The notes beneath the pieces were generated by a model. It was not told the DNA's origin. It saw only the letters and a list, made by a program, of their open reading frames with translations, and searched no databases. A stretch of DNA of 64,000 bases. It comes from Cordilura impudica (lineage: Eukaryota; Arthropoda; Insecta; Diptera; Scathophagidae). Shown in pieces: positions 44,294 through 54,344 of this stretch. Position numbers and translations under genes: made by a program. The stretch is from NCBI GenBank assembly GCA_963682025.1, contig OY821518.1:234319836-234383835 (forward strand), read 5' to 3'. The number at the start of each line of letters is the position of its first letter. The first letter of the stretch is position 1.

Positions 44294-45841
44294 TTATTTT
44301 TTTGCCACTATTTTTGATTTTTTCTTTGTTTTTCTCAATGTATTTGGTGTTATGATGGCATTTAATTCAGGGAAATTGCTATAAATTTCCGATGTGGGAG
44401 AAATTTTACAACTTAAATTGGTAGTACTTGTTTTTGTCGGAGTACTTAAACCCAGACCTTCATTTATATCAGCAATAATAATGTCATCTGTTAAGTTGTT
44501 ATCGATATTCATATTTGATGGTAAGTTATCATTTGATGAATTGCCATCACTAAAAAACGAATCATCTTCAATTAGGGAATCATCAAAATTAGGGAGAATT
44601 GTTTCTAATATAGATTGCTGTATTGGTGTGGTGCTAGTATTGTTGTTGTTAGTAAAAGTTGTTTCGTTCATAAGAAGAGAATGTGATGTAATATTAGAAG
44701 TTTCTTTTGAAAGAGAATATTTGTAGTTTTTGGCTATTGAATAGTCGTTATTTTTCTGCAAGTTTGCTGTAAATGTTGTTGTTGTTAATGATGGTGTATT
44801 TATTGTGGTTGTTACTGATGGTGTAAATGTTGTTTTTGTTTTGATGTTGTAGATGTTGATTTTGATAATGGTAGAGCTGTAGTAGTTAAAGGTGTAGCTG
44901 ATGTAGTTGATTATTTAGACGTTGAAAGTTTATAGTTTAATACTTGTGCGTATGTTTGTGAATTTTTTGTCCTTCTAGGATTAGGCTTAAGGGTATTTAG
45001 AGTTGGATTGTCGTTGTATATTTCACGATTTGTACATCTTAATATTCTCAAAAAATTAACAGATTTATTCTTCCAAAATGTTGGACAATTTGGATCATTT
45101 GATGTATGAGACTCTAATTGACAATTGATGCGGTACTTGCGGGTACATGGGGGCTCGTGAGGTGCTGGTGTGCCACATTCCTTGCATACTTCATTATTAC
45201 GGCAACGTTTCTTGGTATGACCAAGCTTTTGGCAGTTTTGACATTTCATTGGGTTAGGTATATACTCCTCAATAGGAACTCTCTCCCATCCTAGCTTAAG
45301 AAATTCAGGGCGATATATAAGGTCAAAAGTAACGACAGCTGCACCTGTTGCTACAATTGTCTTATCTTCAAGTTTCGTTATTTTGCGTATTTCGACAACT
45401 TTTTGAGATTCAAGTGATTTCAACAATTCTTCCTCAGTAATATTAATAATTTTTCTAGAAAAAATGCGCCCTTGAATGGTATTTAAATATTTATGGAGAG
45501 TAATTTGTACTGGGATGTCATCAATGTAATTTGATTTCAGGAATTGTTCTGCAATTTTTCTGTTTGGGACTTTAATTAGAAGATCACCACTTCTCATTTC
45601 TGTAACTTCCAATCGTTCTTTGCTAATGAAATCAAGCCCTCGTTCTACTCGGAACACATTGTAGGATGAAAGTGGTGATTTAGTCGATGCTACAAGATAG
45701 ATGTTGTTCATTATTAGCAATTTCCGGTAAAGGAATAAAATCATCAGGTCGAATGCGTTTGTTTCTGCTTGGTTTACTTTTCCCAGCCGTGGAATCTAGT
45801 TCCCTAAACCGGTTGTAATTCGGGGGGTGAACCCCGTTCAT
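44294..45841 (-). pseudogene. LINE ORF1 (gag-like) with CCHC knuckles, frameshifted
   Basis: ATG at 45841 starts MNGVHPPNYNRFREL. After a shift near 45690 the frame 45744-44911 carries NVFRVERGLDFISKERLEV, an RRM-like region, and three cysteine clusters: CQNCQKLGHTKKRC, CKECGTPAPHEPPC and CQLESHTSNDPNCP. The third has glutamine-leucine-glutamate where a second cysteine is expected. A stop at 44911 and a further shift precede an asparagine/serine/threonine-rich C-terminus (44761-44294) ending KKKSKIVAKK. RNA-binding nucleocapsid-like role by family. Dead in this copy. Confidence 0.7.
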
Positions 45842-46090
45842 GACGTTGGTTAGCAAAAACCTTTATCAAATGTTTTTCCTATCCGGCAAAAGTAAAATTA
45901 AAACGAAATTCAGAAGAAAAAAAATCACAATTTCACACAAAAGGAATTCGATAACTGCGCCTATCGAACAAATAAATCAAACTATCAGAGAGCAAAAACG
46001 ATGTTCACGCGGCAACTGCCTGACAGAGACTTTGGATGCGTTTATATTTTTCATTTTATAGTGTCGATTTAAAATTCCATTTTGTTCTGT

Positions 46091-46914
46091 GGATCCGAGT
46101 TTTCACGTAAGTGTTTCCTCTTTATGTTTCTTTTTTATTATCCTCTTCTAATAGCAAATAGGATGCTGCCAAAATAATCGACATTTTATGATTTTGTAAA
46201 TATTTACTTAAAAATTTCATAAATGTTTGTTATTTTACAATTTTCACTTGTCAATACATTGTTGTAGTTTTCAAAAGAAATGATACGGAATGATACAAAA
46301 GTGGAAAATGAAATCGATCGAAATTCATCACACCGTTGTCGATTTTAAAATCGTTTTCACTTTTGAAATCGATCGATTTACATCACATACCTGATTAAAT
46401 TCGACCCATAAACTGATATACTATAAACCAAAACATAAATATGTTACATTAAATAACTATTTAAACTAAATTAAGTCAAATACAATTTGCAAATATTCTC
46501 ATATACATATATCAGTGCACATTAAGTCATCAAAGAAAATAAAAAGAGAGTTAGAAATACATATAATTAAAAGATCATGAATACTAACATTGGCTTTGAT
46601 CAACAATACAAAGATTAACCCTTTTTCGTGTTTTAGAACATTATATCATTTGTTTACTTGTACACTTAAACGTGTTTCAACTATAAAAATAACAAAATTA
46701 ACTGATAAAAATATTCATATAGTGCAAACTGGTTTTGCATGGAATTGTCTACATTGCTTTGACGTTCTTTAATTTTGACCCCTTACACTATTTTACAACA
46801 TTCGTCAAACTAAACAAAAAAATTCAATAGCAAAACAAAAAAAAAAGGGGAACCTGTATAAATTGTAAATATGTTTGCATTAATTTCAATTTGAAACAAT
46901 TGTCAAAAGGGTTT
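46091..46914. other. No gene recognised
   Basis: Contains a loose inverted pair ATGAAATCGATCGA / GAAATCGATCGATT at about 46308-46380, perhaps a small MITE. The remainder is AT-rich. Confidence 0.35.
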
Positions 46915-47100
46915 AAGTAAAATGACATCATCATTGGACCGTGTTGTTTGCAAAACTACTGGCAAAACTGACAGTGTCGAATCCGAATTTATTAAGAAGA
47001 GTAAGGGAGCTATTATCTTCAGATGTGACCTTGGTGAAGACATAGTTTCAGCAATTTCCCGTAAACTTTTGCCATCATTATGCATTTTAACAACCAATTT
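46915..47100 (-). pseudogene. Probable Tc1-like N-terminal transposase fragment
   Basis: The minus strand reads VVKMHNDGKSLREIAETMSS, the helix-turn-helix opening of Tc1-like transposases (GKSLREIA is typical). Similarity is lost in shifts after about 60 codons. No TIR seen. Confidence 0.4.
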
Positions 47101-47509
47101 TTGTCAATAGTTTCGATTATTATGTACCAGCCAAACAAAACACTTAAATAGATTAAACAATGATTTTATTTTGTCAAAACAACACGAATTTAAAAAAACC
47201 GTTACATTAGTTAGAACCGTTATATTAGTTATTGTTTTTAAATTTCTCTATTGATGCTGTATGGACAAATTTTTGTGTTAATTTATTGGGTGTTTTTGTT
47301 GTTTCCTTGATGTAGTAAAATTAACAACTGTTTTCAGTTTTTGTTTTTGCAATTGTTTAAAAAACTTGTTGAACCCTTAAAAAAAGCTTACTTGGCTCAA
47401 GTAGGGCTCGTATTTTTGGAAATATAATCAAATAGGTTTTCAATTTTATGTTGTACGAGAAATTGTTCGAGATAGTGTATATTCTTTTTTTTTTTTTCCT
47501 TATTTTTAA
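47101..47509. other. No gene recognised
   Basis: AT-rich intronic DNA with GTTACATTAGTTAGAACC and GTTATATTAGTTATTG near-repeats at 47200-47240. Confidence 0.35.
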
Positions 47510-47825
47510 ACCCTTTTAACTCGTACTCTCTGTCTGTCTGTCGTGGGTCAACCCCATTCCCCCTTATCCAATTGATTTGAAACTTGGCCCATAGTCTTGT
47601 TTAGTCACGCAGTCACGCGTGGTAACGCACAGTCACGGAGTGATCTAAATGTCATTTCCCCTCATCCGATCAATCTGAAACTTGGTGCATACACTTGCTG
47701 TGAAAAAAGATTAACTTTGACTTAGTCACGCAAAGTCACGGAGTGTTCTAAATGTCATTTCCCCTCATCCGATCCATCTGAAACTTGGTCCATGCACTTT
47801 CTATAAATCGGTATTATGATTGTCG
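47510..47825. repeat. Short tandem of about 115-bp repeat units
   Basis: AAATGTCATTTCCCCTCATC and ATCTGAAACTTGGT recur with TCACGGAGTG between (47635-47700 and 47740-47800), preceded by a diverged unit at 47540-47600. CTCTGTCTGTCTGTCGTGGG at 47527 recalls the GTCY core of dipteran elements. Confidence 0.6.
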
Positions 47826-48038
47826 AAAATGCAACACTGTTAGCAATTCTATTACAATTTTCGGTACCATGAGTGGCGTATTTAAACGTCAAATATTACA
47901 AAAATTGTCGTTAAAGGTTTTGCTCACGACAAGCTAAAAAACATTAAAAAAAATTAGAAAATGGATTTACAGCATAAGTAAATATCTATAAAACTAAAAA
48001 TTTCAATATAACAAAGAATATTAGTCACTTCTCAATAA

Positions 48039-48824
48039 ATCGTAGAGCTGAAATCACAGACGCAGACCAATTTAACCTTGGCAAGAGGATATAGTAGTGG
48101 TTTAAAAAGAGTCAACCCAAAAGAGGAGTGGAACAAAATTGGTGCTCAACTTAATGTTTTAGGACCTCCAGCACGTACAGGCGAGGGTTGGATGAAGGTT
48201 TGGGCTGACTACAAATTCAAAATAAGAAAAAAATTAATGCACAACAAAGCTGAATGGCATGCTACCGGAGTAGGCTCTTTCAAACAGTACGTATTATCCC
48301 CTACAGAAGAAGCTGCCGCCAATTTGTTACAGTTGTCTACAATTGTAAATCCACCTGGTCGTGCCTTTGGATTACAACGTAATATTCAACAAATAACAAA
48401 TGAACACAATGACGGGGATATCTCAATGGATGAAACGCACGTAAATGAGAAACCAACTTGCTCATATATAAAAGAAAAAACTTCAACTAACAAGCCCACA
48501 CAAAACAATGATGTTGAAGAAGCACCTACTTCAGATATTACAACAAACAAGACCCAAACTAAAAAAGTTACAAAAAATGATCTTAGTGAACAATTAAAAG
48601 TACAAACATTATTGTACAAAGAAGTGAAGGATTCTTTAACTGGAGTTGAAAGTTACCAACGCAAACACTACAAACTTAAGGAAGAAAAGTTTAAACTTTA
48701 CAAGGAAGAGTTAAAAAGTAAACAAGAATACAGAAAAAAGCTTTTAAAACTTCGACAGGAGGAAAATATAATTGAAAGAAGACGTATTGAACTGGATGAA
48801 ATAAGAAATCAGTTCCAAAGTTGA
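48039..48824 (+). pseudogene. Harbinger Myb/SANT-like DNA-binding protein
   Basis: An open frame from 48039 contains LARGYSSGLKRVNPKEEWNK, then GPPARTGEGWMKVWADYKFK, IRKKLMHNKAEWHATG and LLQLSTIVNPPGRAFG. This is the Myb/SANT-like domain of Harbinger-encoded partners, with the helix residues W, W and the WADYKFK segment in place. The Myb-like partner is known to help the transposase bind element ends and enter the nucleus. The C-terminal half is a long charged coiled coil (YKLKEEKFKLYKEELKSK). No ATG lies in frame upstream of the domain; NRRAEITDADQF occurs just before in another frame, so a small deletion near 48070 probably removed the true start. Confidence 0.65.
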
Positions 48825-49076
48825 AGGTGGATTTGGGATTTTTAAGCGTCGTTTTTCTTTTTTAGCTTTATTGGTTTTATATATATATATTTTTTTTAAT
48901 TATAAACTGTGAAAAGAAATGTTTTTGTTTATTTTTTTTGTTACCTTTGTTTTTAATATAAATATAACTTTTTTATTTATTTACCATGAACAAGTATATT
49001 TTAATTACATAAAAGAAAAAATATTTTAAGTTTATTTTCACCTTTTTTATTTTAATTAAATATTAATAAAAATGAA

Positions 49077-49680
49077 TTAAATATTTAATGATTCCATTAT
49101 TAACGATCTTATATTTGATGCATTTAAATCATCATATGCCTCAGAATTCGTTGATGGTATTTCATATGATACGTCAATTTCAGGGATTTCCGTTTTGAAA
49201 TGAATGCATATGTTGTGTAAAGCTGCACAAACAGCAATAATTTTGTCAGCCATATCTGGTGTGTAATGCAACTGTCGTGCTCCTAGTATGCACCGGAATC
49301 GGTTTTTTAAAACACCAATAGTTCGTTCAACTATATTTCTAGTTCTTGCATGTATATAGTTGAAACGACATTCTGGAGTACCTTCTCGTGGTGATCTGAA
49401 TGGAGTTATTAAATACTTTTCTAATGGGCAACCTACATCTCCTAAAAAAAAAGAAGTCCCATAGGAATTCAGTAAAGATAAATGGAAATTCATAAAAGAC
49501 GTATTGGAATTTTGAAATGCCAAATGAAATTCAGAGGGACCTTGTAAATTCAGTTCTTATTAGAACATTAGTAACATAATTTTAATACTTACCTAATAAC
49601 CAAATATTTCTTTCGCCATTGTCATATTTATCTCTTAAAAATTGCTTTAACTCACTGATGTTCCATACTAAGGATGTTCC
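49077..49680 (-). pseudogene. Harbinger (HARBI1-like) transposase, 3' exons
   Basis: Exon 49441-49077 encodes GDVGCPLEKYLITPFRSPRE, then FNYIHARTRNIVERTIGVLK, NRFRCI and ALHNICIHF: the DDE_Tnp_4 domain with the second aspartate (GDxGYPL type) and the glutamate of RxxVER. A 151-bp intron (49592-49442) joins in phase to FLRDKYDNGERNIWLLG. Upstream of that the catalytic core carrying the first aspartate is deleted: LPNTLVW is joined to SELKQF through a small ATGTTCCATACTAA duplication. Convergent with the Myb-like gene, with stops about 250 bp apart. Confidence 0.75.
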
Positions 49681-49793
49681 ATACTAAAGTGTTAGGCAAA
49701 TATGTTGATCTTGTGGGTTGTTCTAATTTAGGTGTTATTTTCTCTAGGACATATTTAAAAGCCTCCTTATTTAATCTAAAGTAGTTTACAAAT
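49681..49793 (-). pseudogene. Harbinger transposase, N-terminal part of second exon
   Basis: From acceptor TTTTTTTAAAAG the exon reads FVNYFRLNKEAFKYVLEKIT and STYLPNTL, the helical N-terminal region of HARBI1-like proteins. It starts with one base that completes the lysine codon split from the exon at 54078-53957. Confidence 0.7.
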
Positions 49794-50039
49794 CTTTTAA
49801 AAAAAAAATAGTATTTCCTTTATATATAACTAGCTGACCCGGTCCGCGTTGCTGGCCCTAAGCAAACATTAGTGTTGTATTACCACACGATTTAAATAGA
49901 GCTTTTAACGAAATTTACGGCCTTTAAATAAAAATCCATGGAATACCTATCACAGAATAACTTACATATGGTGTAGATATGGGCTCAATCAAAAAAGAAA
50001 CACATGTATTTGAGGCAAATTGGAAATTATATTTATTTA

Positions 50040-50760
50040 TTACTTCATCTTAAGGCCAGCGGATGGACAATGTTTTTTGTTTTTTATTTGGTATAAAAAC
50101 ATAAAATTTTTTGGCGTGCCAACTCGGGAGCAAGCCACATACAACTGGCCGTGTGAAAAACATGAATTTTTCAAAATTAAGCCAGCAATAGTCAATGATT
50201 GACCTTGTGCTTTGTTGATGGTAATGGCAAAGGCAAGACGCAAAGGAAATTGGAGCCGCTTGAATTGGAATGGTAAATCGTTGGAAATCATCGGAATTCG
50301 TGGAATAAGTACGTCTTCGCCTTTGAATCTGCCACCGATGATTGTTGCCTCGATTAAATTTGGTGAACAGTTTTTGATGGTCAATCTGGTTCCGTTGCAT
50401 AACTATGGTGCGTTTAAGTTGCGAATAAGAATTACCGGTGATCCAACCTTTAATATTAATTGACGGCTTGTTCTTCATCCATTACTGTGTCGATCGATTT
50501 GTATTTGATTATTTCGCCGGGCAGTTTCAATTGAATTTGCTCATTGAGCTTGTGGACATCATCATTTTTTGGTACCAAAATTGCACGTTCGCACATCTAA
50601 TCCGGATTTTTGTAGGAGGTTGTTAGACTTGGAAGTACCTTGTCGACAACGCCTTGAATATTCATTTGCATTTGACAGAAGTTAGGCGGGAATGAAATCT
50701 CGTTCGTGGCGCGATCAATTGGAATTTTTCCATTTTCGATATTTTTAACTTATTGTACAA
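50040..50760 (-). pseudogene. Helitron Pif1-like helicase C-terminus, frameshifted
   Basis: Read on the minus strand: FPPNFCQMQMNIQGVVDKVL, ILVPKNDDVHKLNEQIQ, ELLN-type spacing, GSPVILIRNL, then in the last frame RLAFAITINKAQGQSL and CFSHGQLYVACSRVGTPKN. The TINKAQGQ and YVACSRVG motifs are helicase motifs V and VI of Helitron Pif1-like enzymes, which unwind DNA in rolling-circle transposition. A stop (TAG in the codon after NPD, about 50597) and at least one shift near 50455 disrupt it. The Rep nuclease and most of the helicase are missing. Confidence 0.75.
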
Positions 50761-51208
50761 TGTTGCACCTTAGTAAGCGCGAAATATCTTGTGTTATCGA
50801 ATGATGTAAATATCTTAGAGGTAAACCGAAAACTCGGATTTTTGAATGCAACATTTCGAAAGTTTTAAAATTTTGATATTGGATCATTATTAACATAGGT
50901 TTTTTGTAAATATCTTCGGAACAACATTACCGATTTAAGAGTTTGATATCTCGTTTTGAAAAACATGACAACGGCTTTCAAGAAAATAAAATAAAATAAA
51001 ATAAAAAAAGCAAAAAATTAAATATATGTATGTATATGTCATTGGTGGTACAATATGAAAATTGGATTTTGCCACGCCCCTCCGCCCACAGACCGAAAAT
51101 CAAAATCAGACCACAGTGTCACCCGCCTGAATATTCTGAAGATTCCCTGAAAATTTCACCAAAATCGGCCCAGCCGTTTTGGAGTCCATACGTTACATAC
51201 ATACACAT

Positions 51209-53931
51209 GGGGGATTTCATGCCATGTGCACCAACTTTTGAAACCGATGTCTTCCGGTCGGGATGAAATTTGCACCAAGGTTAGTCCTATTGGATAGTAG
51301 TTTAGACACAATTTTTCAATAAGATCGGTCCAGATCTCTCTGAGTTAGAGGGGATCAAAATTTGACATTTTGGCCAAACAGGTGTTTCTTCTCATCCATG
51401 TAAGTTATTACCTATTGTTCTCAGAAAATTTTCTCCCAAATAGTTTAGATAGATATTTCTTCAATATTTCGGAAAAAAATACTTAAAAAAAAAAAAAATT
51501 TAGACTTTTTTTTTTTGCTAAATTAAAGCATTTTTTGCCTTTTTTCAAAAAGTGCATTTTTTTTTTTTTTTTTTTTTCATAAGAAAGCTTAGGATTTTTC
51601 CTTTAAGAGCTTTTTGGTCGCTTAGTGGGATGGGACTGGGATATCTATCAAAATAAATGTTTTGTAACTCAAGACAACGGTTTTTAAATTTTTCACAAAT
51701 GCACTATTTTGAATTTTTTCCTATTTGTGTCTAAAACCTTTCAAATAAAACTTATACTGAGAAACTAGACAAATTAACCTTTCCGAAGGTATATAACATA
51801 CCTAACTAAAATTTTATACTCTCGATACTGTAATACCCAGAATATGTTAACCTCAGGAAAAAAATCGCTTTTTTTCTATAGAAATGTTGAAAAATTATTA
51901 TTTTTTTTATTTATTTTGAATAATAATTAAATTAATGTATAATAATAATATTTAAAATAAAAAGATAAATAATTTATTAAAATTTAATCTTAATTGCATT
52001 AGATCCATTTATATCATAACTATTTTTATACTTAATTTATTGTAGCTGATGAAGTATTTAAGTCTTGTAAATTTTTAAATACCCAGTCTTTCATCCAGCT
52101 TTTTTGTCGCCTTTATTTACTGCGTTTTTTTTTGTCAATCCTTTCTTGGCGTTACTAGGTTCAGCTGTTGATTTCGCTGCTGGTTTATTTGTTGTCTTTG
52201 GAAAGAAATCGCATTAAATAGAGGCAGAAAACTTTTTCAACTTGAGTCTTCCATCGACAAGCGGTATAAAAGCATGGTATTGAGCGGTGCCATCGATTGT
52301 TACCGCAGCATCGAATCTGCTCTTCAACGTTTTCAATGTTTCCTGATGATCCTCTTTGCTACTAAAAACTATTTTAGTTTCTTTACAATAACTCTTTGCC
52401 CAATGGAATAAAGCAGTCGCATCTAAGATGCGATCTTGATGAGAGCAGTGGAGGCTATATTTCGCTGCATTTCTTTTAAGGTTTGCTCCAATACCATCAC
52501 ATGCTCCTTTACCATGAGCAATAGGATGAAAATGCCACTCAGCTGGCATTCCAAAATCTTTTTCATGGGCCATACGATTTGCCAAGCTACTTTTGTTTTT
52601 AAAATGTTGACGAGCTGCGTCCGAAACGTAGTATACCTTCTTTACTGTAAATTTAGATTTTAGAAATTTTAGTATTCTCTTCTGGTACTCATAAACTGCA
52701 ACGCTATCATGTTTTAAATCGTCGGATATGATTGCCATACTTTTGTGTTCCAGTTTTTCATCTTTCATGTAGTAAATAACTACTGTGAATATAGTTGCTT
52801 GGTCGTTATTGAAGTGGAATGCTTGTATGGCATCCTGAAGAACATATTTATAGTTTTCTGCGAAATCATATGAAATAACGAATTCACCAGACTTCAAATG
52901 TATCTTCAAATCCTTGAAGAATGACCATTGCTCTTTGACTAAAAGGTCATGGTTTCTCAAGTTTAGCAATCCTGTACACATTTCTTCCACAAAATCATCC
53001 ACATTTAAAATGATTGTTTTCAATGTGCATCTGTCAGTCTGAATCCAAGAATCAAATTTGACCTCCTCTATATATTCTCGATCTAAAGAGTTGATTAAAT
53101 TTTCTTTGATGAATGTGTTTTTCGGGCAATTGGTACATTCACCTAAGTGGCAAGAAGTTGTTGCATTAGGACACATAGCCAATTCGCGGTAATCGTGTAA
53201 ATCTTCTGTCGAATCATCTGTTAAATACTTTAAGTTGATTTCCTTCCACATCAGTTTAACATTTTCATGGTAAATTTGGGTTAATTTCGTGAAGCCAGAT
53301 TGAAATGTTGCAAATAACTGTTTCAGGTTACAGATAACCATTCTCTTCTGTTATGTTATGAAGTTATGTTACATACCTTCGGAAAGGTTAATTTGTCTAG
53401 TTTCTCAGTATAAGTTTTATTTGTAAGGTTTTACACACAAATAGGAAAAAATTCAAAATAGTGCATTTGTGAAAAATTGAAAAACCGTTGTCTTGAGTTA
53501 CAAAACATTTATTTTGATAGATATCCCACTCCCATCCCACTAAGCGACCAAAAAGCTCTTAAAGGAAAAATCCTAAGCTTTTTTATGAAAAAATAAAAAA
53601 AAAATGCACTTTTTGAAAAAAAAGGCAAAAAATGCTTTAATTTAGCAAAAAAAAAAGTCTAAAAAAAATTTTTTTTTTTAAGTATTTTTTTTTTTCGAAA
53701 TATTGAAGAAATATCTATCTAAACTATTTGGGAGAAAATTTTCTGAGAACAATAGGTAATAAGTTACATGGATGAGAAGAAACACCCGTTTGGCCAAAAT
53801 GTCAAATTTTGATCCCCTTTAACTCAGAGAGATCTGGACCGATCTTATTGAAAAACCTAACCTTGGTGCAAATTTCATCCCGATCGGAAGACATCGGTTT
53901 CAAAAGTTGGTGCACTTGACATGAAACCCCT
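51209..53931 (-). mobile_element. Unclassified DNA transposon with about 570-bp TIRs
   Basis: The left arm 51209-51800 and right arm 53367-53931 are inverted copies of about 570-590 bp with scattered differences, from GTTTCATG / GGATTTCATG at the tips to CCTTCCGAAGGTAT-type sequence inside. CAT flanks both sides (51206-51208, 53932-53934), a possible 3-bp target duplication. One 375-codon gene lies between the arms. I cannot place it in a named superfamily. Confidence 0.75.
52214..53341 (-). CDS. Transposase-like protein of the long-TIR element
   Basis: ATG at 53341 opens 375 codons without interruption. The N-terminus has a cysteine cluster (CPNATTSCHLGECTNCPKN, residues about 57-75). The central part reads FVISYDFAENYKYVLQDAIQ (about 154-173), MAIISDDLKHDS (about 206-217), VYYVSDAARQHFKNK (about 236-250) and HPIAHGKGACDGIGANLKR (about 271-289). 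Aspartates after beta-strand-like stretches and the HGKGxxDGxG block suggest an RNase H-fold nuclease. I recall unnamed arthropod proteins with these motifs but not a described superfamily. After the TAA at 52214, the same frame continues open into a lysine-rich tail (to about 52097), so the stop may be recent. Start lies just inside the right TIR, which may supply the promoter. Confidence 0.6.
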   Translation of the reverse strand: MVICNLKQLFATFQSGFTKLTQIYHENVKLMWKEINLKYLTDDSTEDLHDYRELAMCPNATTSCHLGECTNCPKNTFIKENLINSLDREYIEEVKFDSWIQTDRCTLKTIILNVDDFVEEMCTGLLNLRNHDLLVKEQWSFFKDLKIHLKSGEFVISYDFAENYKYVLQDAIQAFHFNNDQATIFTVVIYYMKDEKLEHKSMAIISDDLKHDSVAVYEYQKRILKFLKSKFTVKKVYYVSDAARQHFKNKSSLANRMAHEKDFGMPAEWHFHPIAHGKGACDGIGANLKRNAAKYSLHCSHQDRILDATALFHWAKSYCKETKIVFSSKEDHQETLKTLKSRFDAAVTIDGTAQYHAFIPLVDGRLKLKKFSASI

Positions 53932-53956
53932 CATATAGATTTCTTGTTTTATTTAC

Positions 53957-54078
53957 TTGGAATTTGGCATAGCAAAAATATTGGATTGTTGGCGTAATTT
54001 TCTTCGCATAGCATTATATTCAACCATAGTATATTCCTCTTCATCTTCAGAAGATGAAAATGTAGCAACACTTAACAT
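53957..54078 (-). pseudogene. Harbinger transposase first exon
   Basis: ATG at 54078 opens MLSVATFSSSEDEEEY, then RRKLRQQSNIFAMPNS, ending two bases into a codon at donor CCAAGTAAAT. It joins perfectly in phase with 49793. After subtraction of the Helitron the intron is about 53 bp, the normal short-intron size of flies. The exon itself is intact; the gene is dead because of its downstream deletion. Confidence 0.7.
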
Positions 54079-54344
54079 TTTATTTTACGTCTTTAAAATT
54101 TTTTCACAAACAAAAATAATTTGTATATAAATTAATGTTTTGTATACCGCCAAAACAGCTTTCTATTGACAGTTTCTATAACCGGGTTATTCATAATTAT
54201 ATAAAATTGTGAGAATTATGAAGCAATCTGTTATTTGTAATCTACTATTAAAATGTCGTTGTCGTAAATTTTACATGTTACCATGTTACATGTTGTAGAC
54301 GACAACGACTACAACTGTCGAAATACGACAACGACACTCATAAT

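Larger units (their letters stand above)
40440..46090 (-). mobile_element. Near full-length RNase H-bearing LINE (I/LOA-like group)
   Basis: The minus strand carries ORF1 with zinc knuckles and ORF2 with endonuclease, reverse transcriptase and RNase H. The 3' region near 40450-40700 has TTTATTTATTTATT and GGCGCCGGGTAACC. RNase H downstream of RT is typical of the I, LOA and R1 groups. ORF1 and ORF2 are 10 bases apart. Several frameshifts are spread over ORF1 and the 5' half of ORF2; the 3' 2.4 kb is stop-free. The exact 5' end near 46090 is uncertain. Confidence 0.75.
49830..53939 (-). mobile_element. Helitron inserted in a Harbinger intron
   Basis: On the minus strand the element starts TCTATATGA (53939) and ends with a GC-rich hairpin (GGACCGGGTC) followed by CTAG at 49833-49830, inserted between A and T. 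These are the defining Helitron termini. Helicase remnants lie at 50040-50760. A long-TIR transposon (51209-53931) is inserted within it, eight bases from its 5' end. The flank before that insertion (CCCAGCCGTTTTGGAGTCCA, ATACGTTACATACATAC) is typical of such element ends in insects. Confidence 0.75.
47869..54341. mobile_element. PIF/Harbinger transposon with nested insertions
   Basis: It holds a Myb/SANT-like gene on the plus strand and a HARBI1-like transposase on the minus strand, the two genes that define autonomous PIF/Harbinger elements. Candidate ends are ATGAGTG...GCGTATTT at 47869 and its loose inverse ending CACTCAT at 54341; these ends and a target duplication are uncertain. Removing the nested Helitron leaves an element of about 2.4 kb, a normal size. 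Confidence 0.65.
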
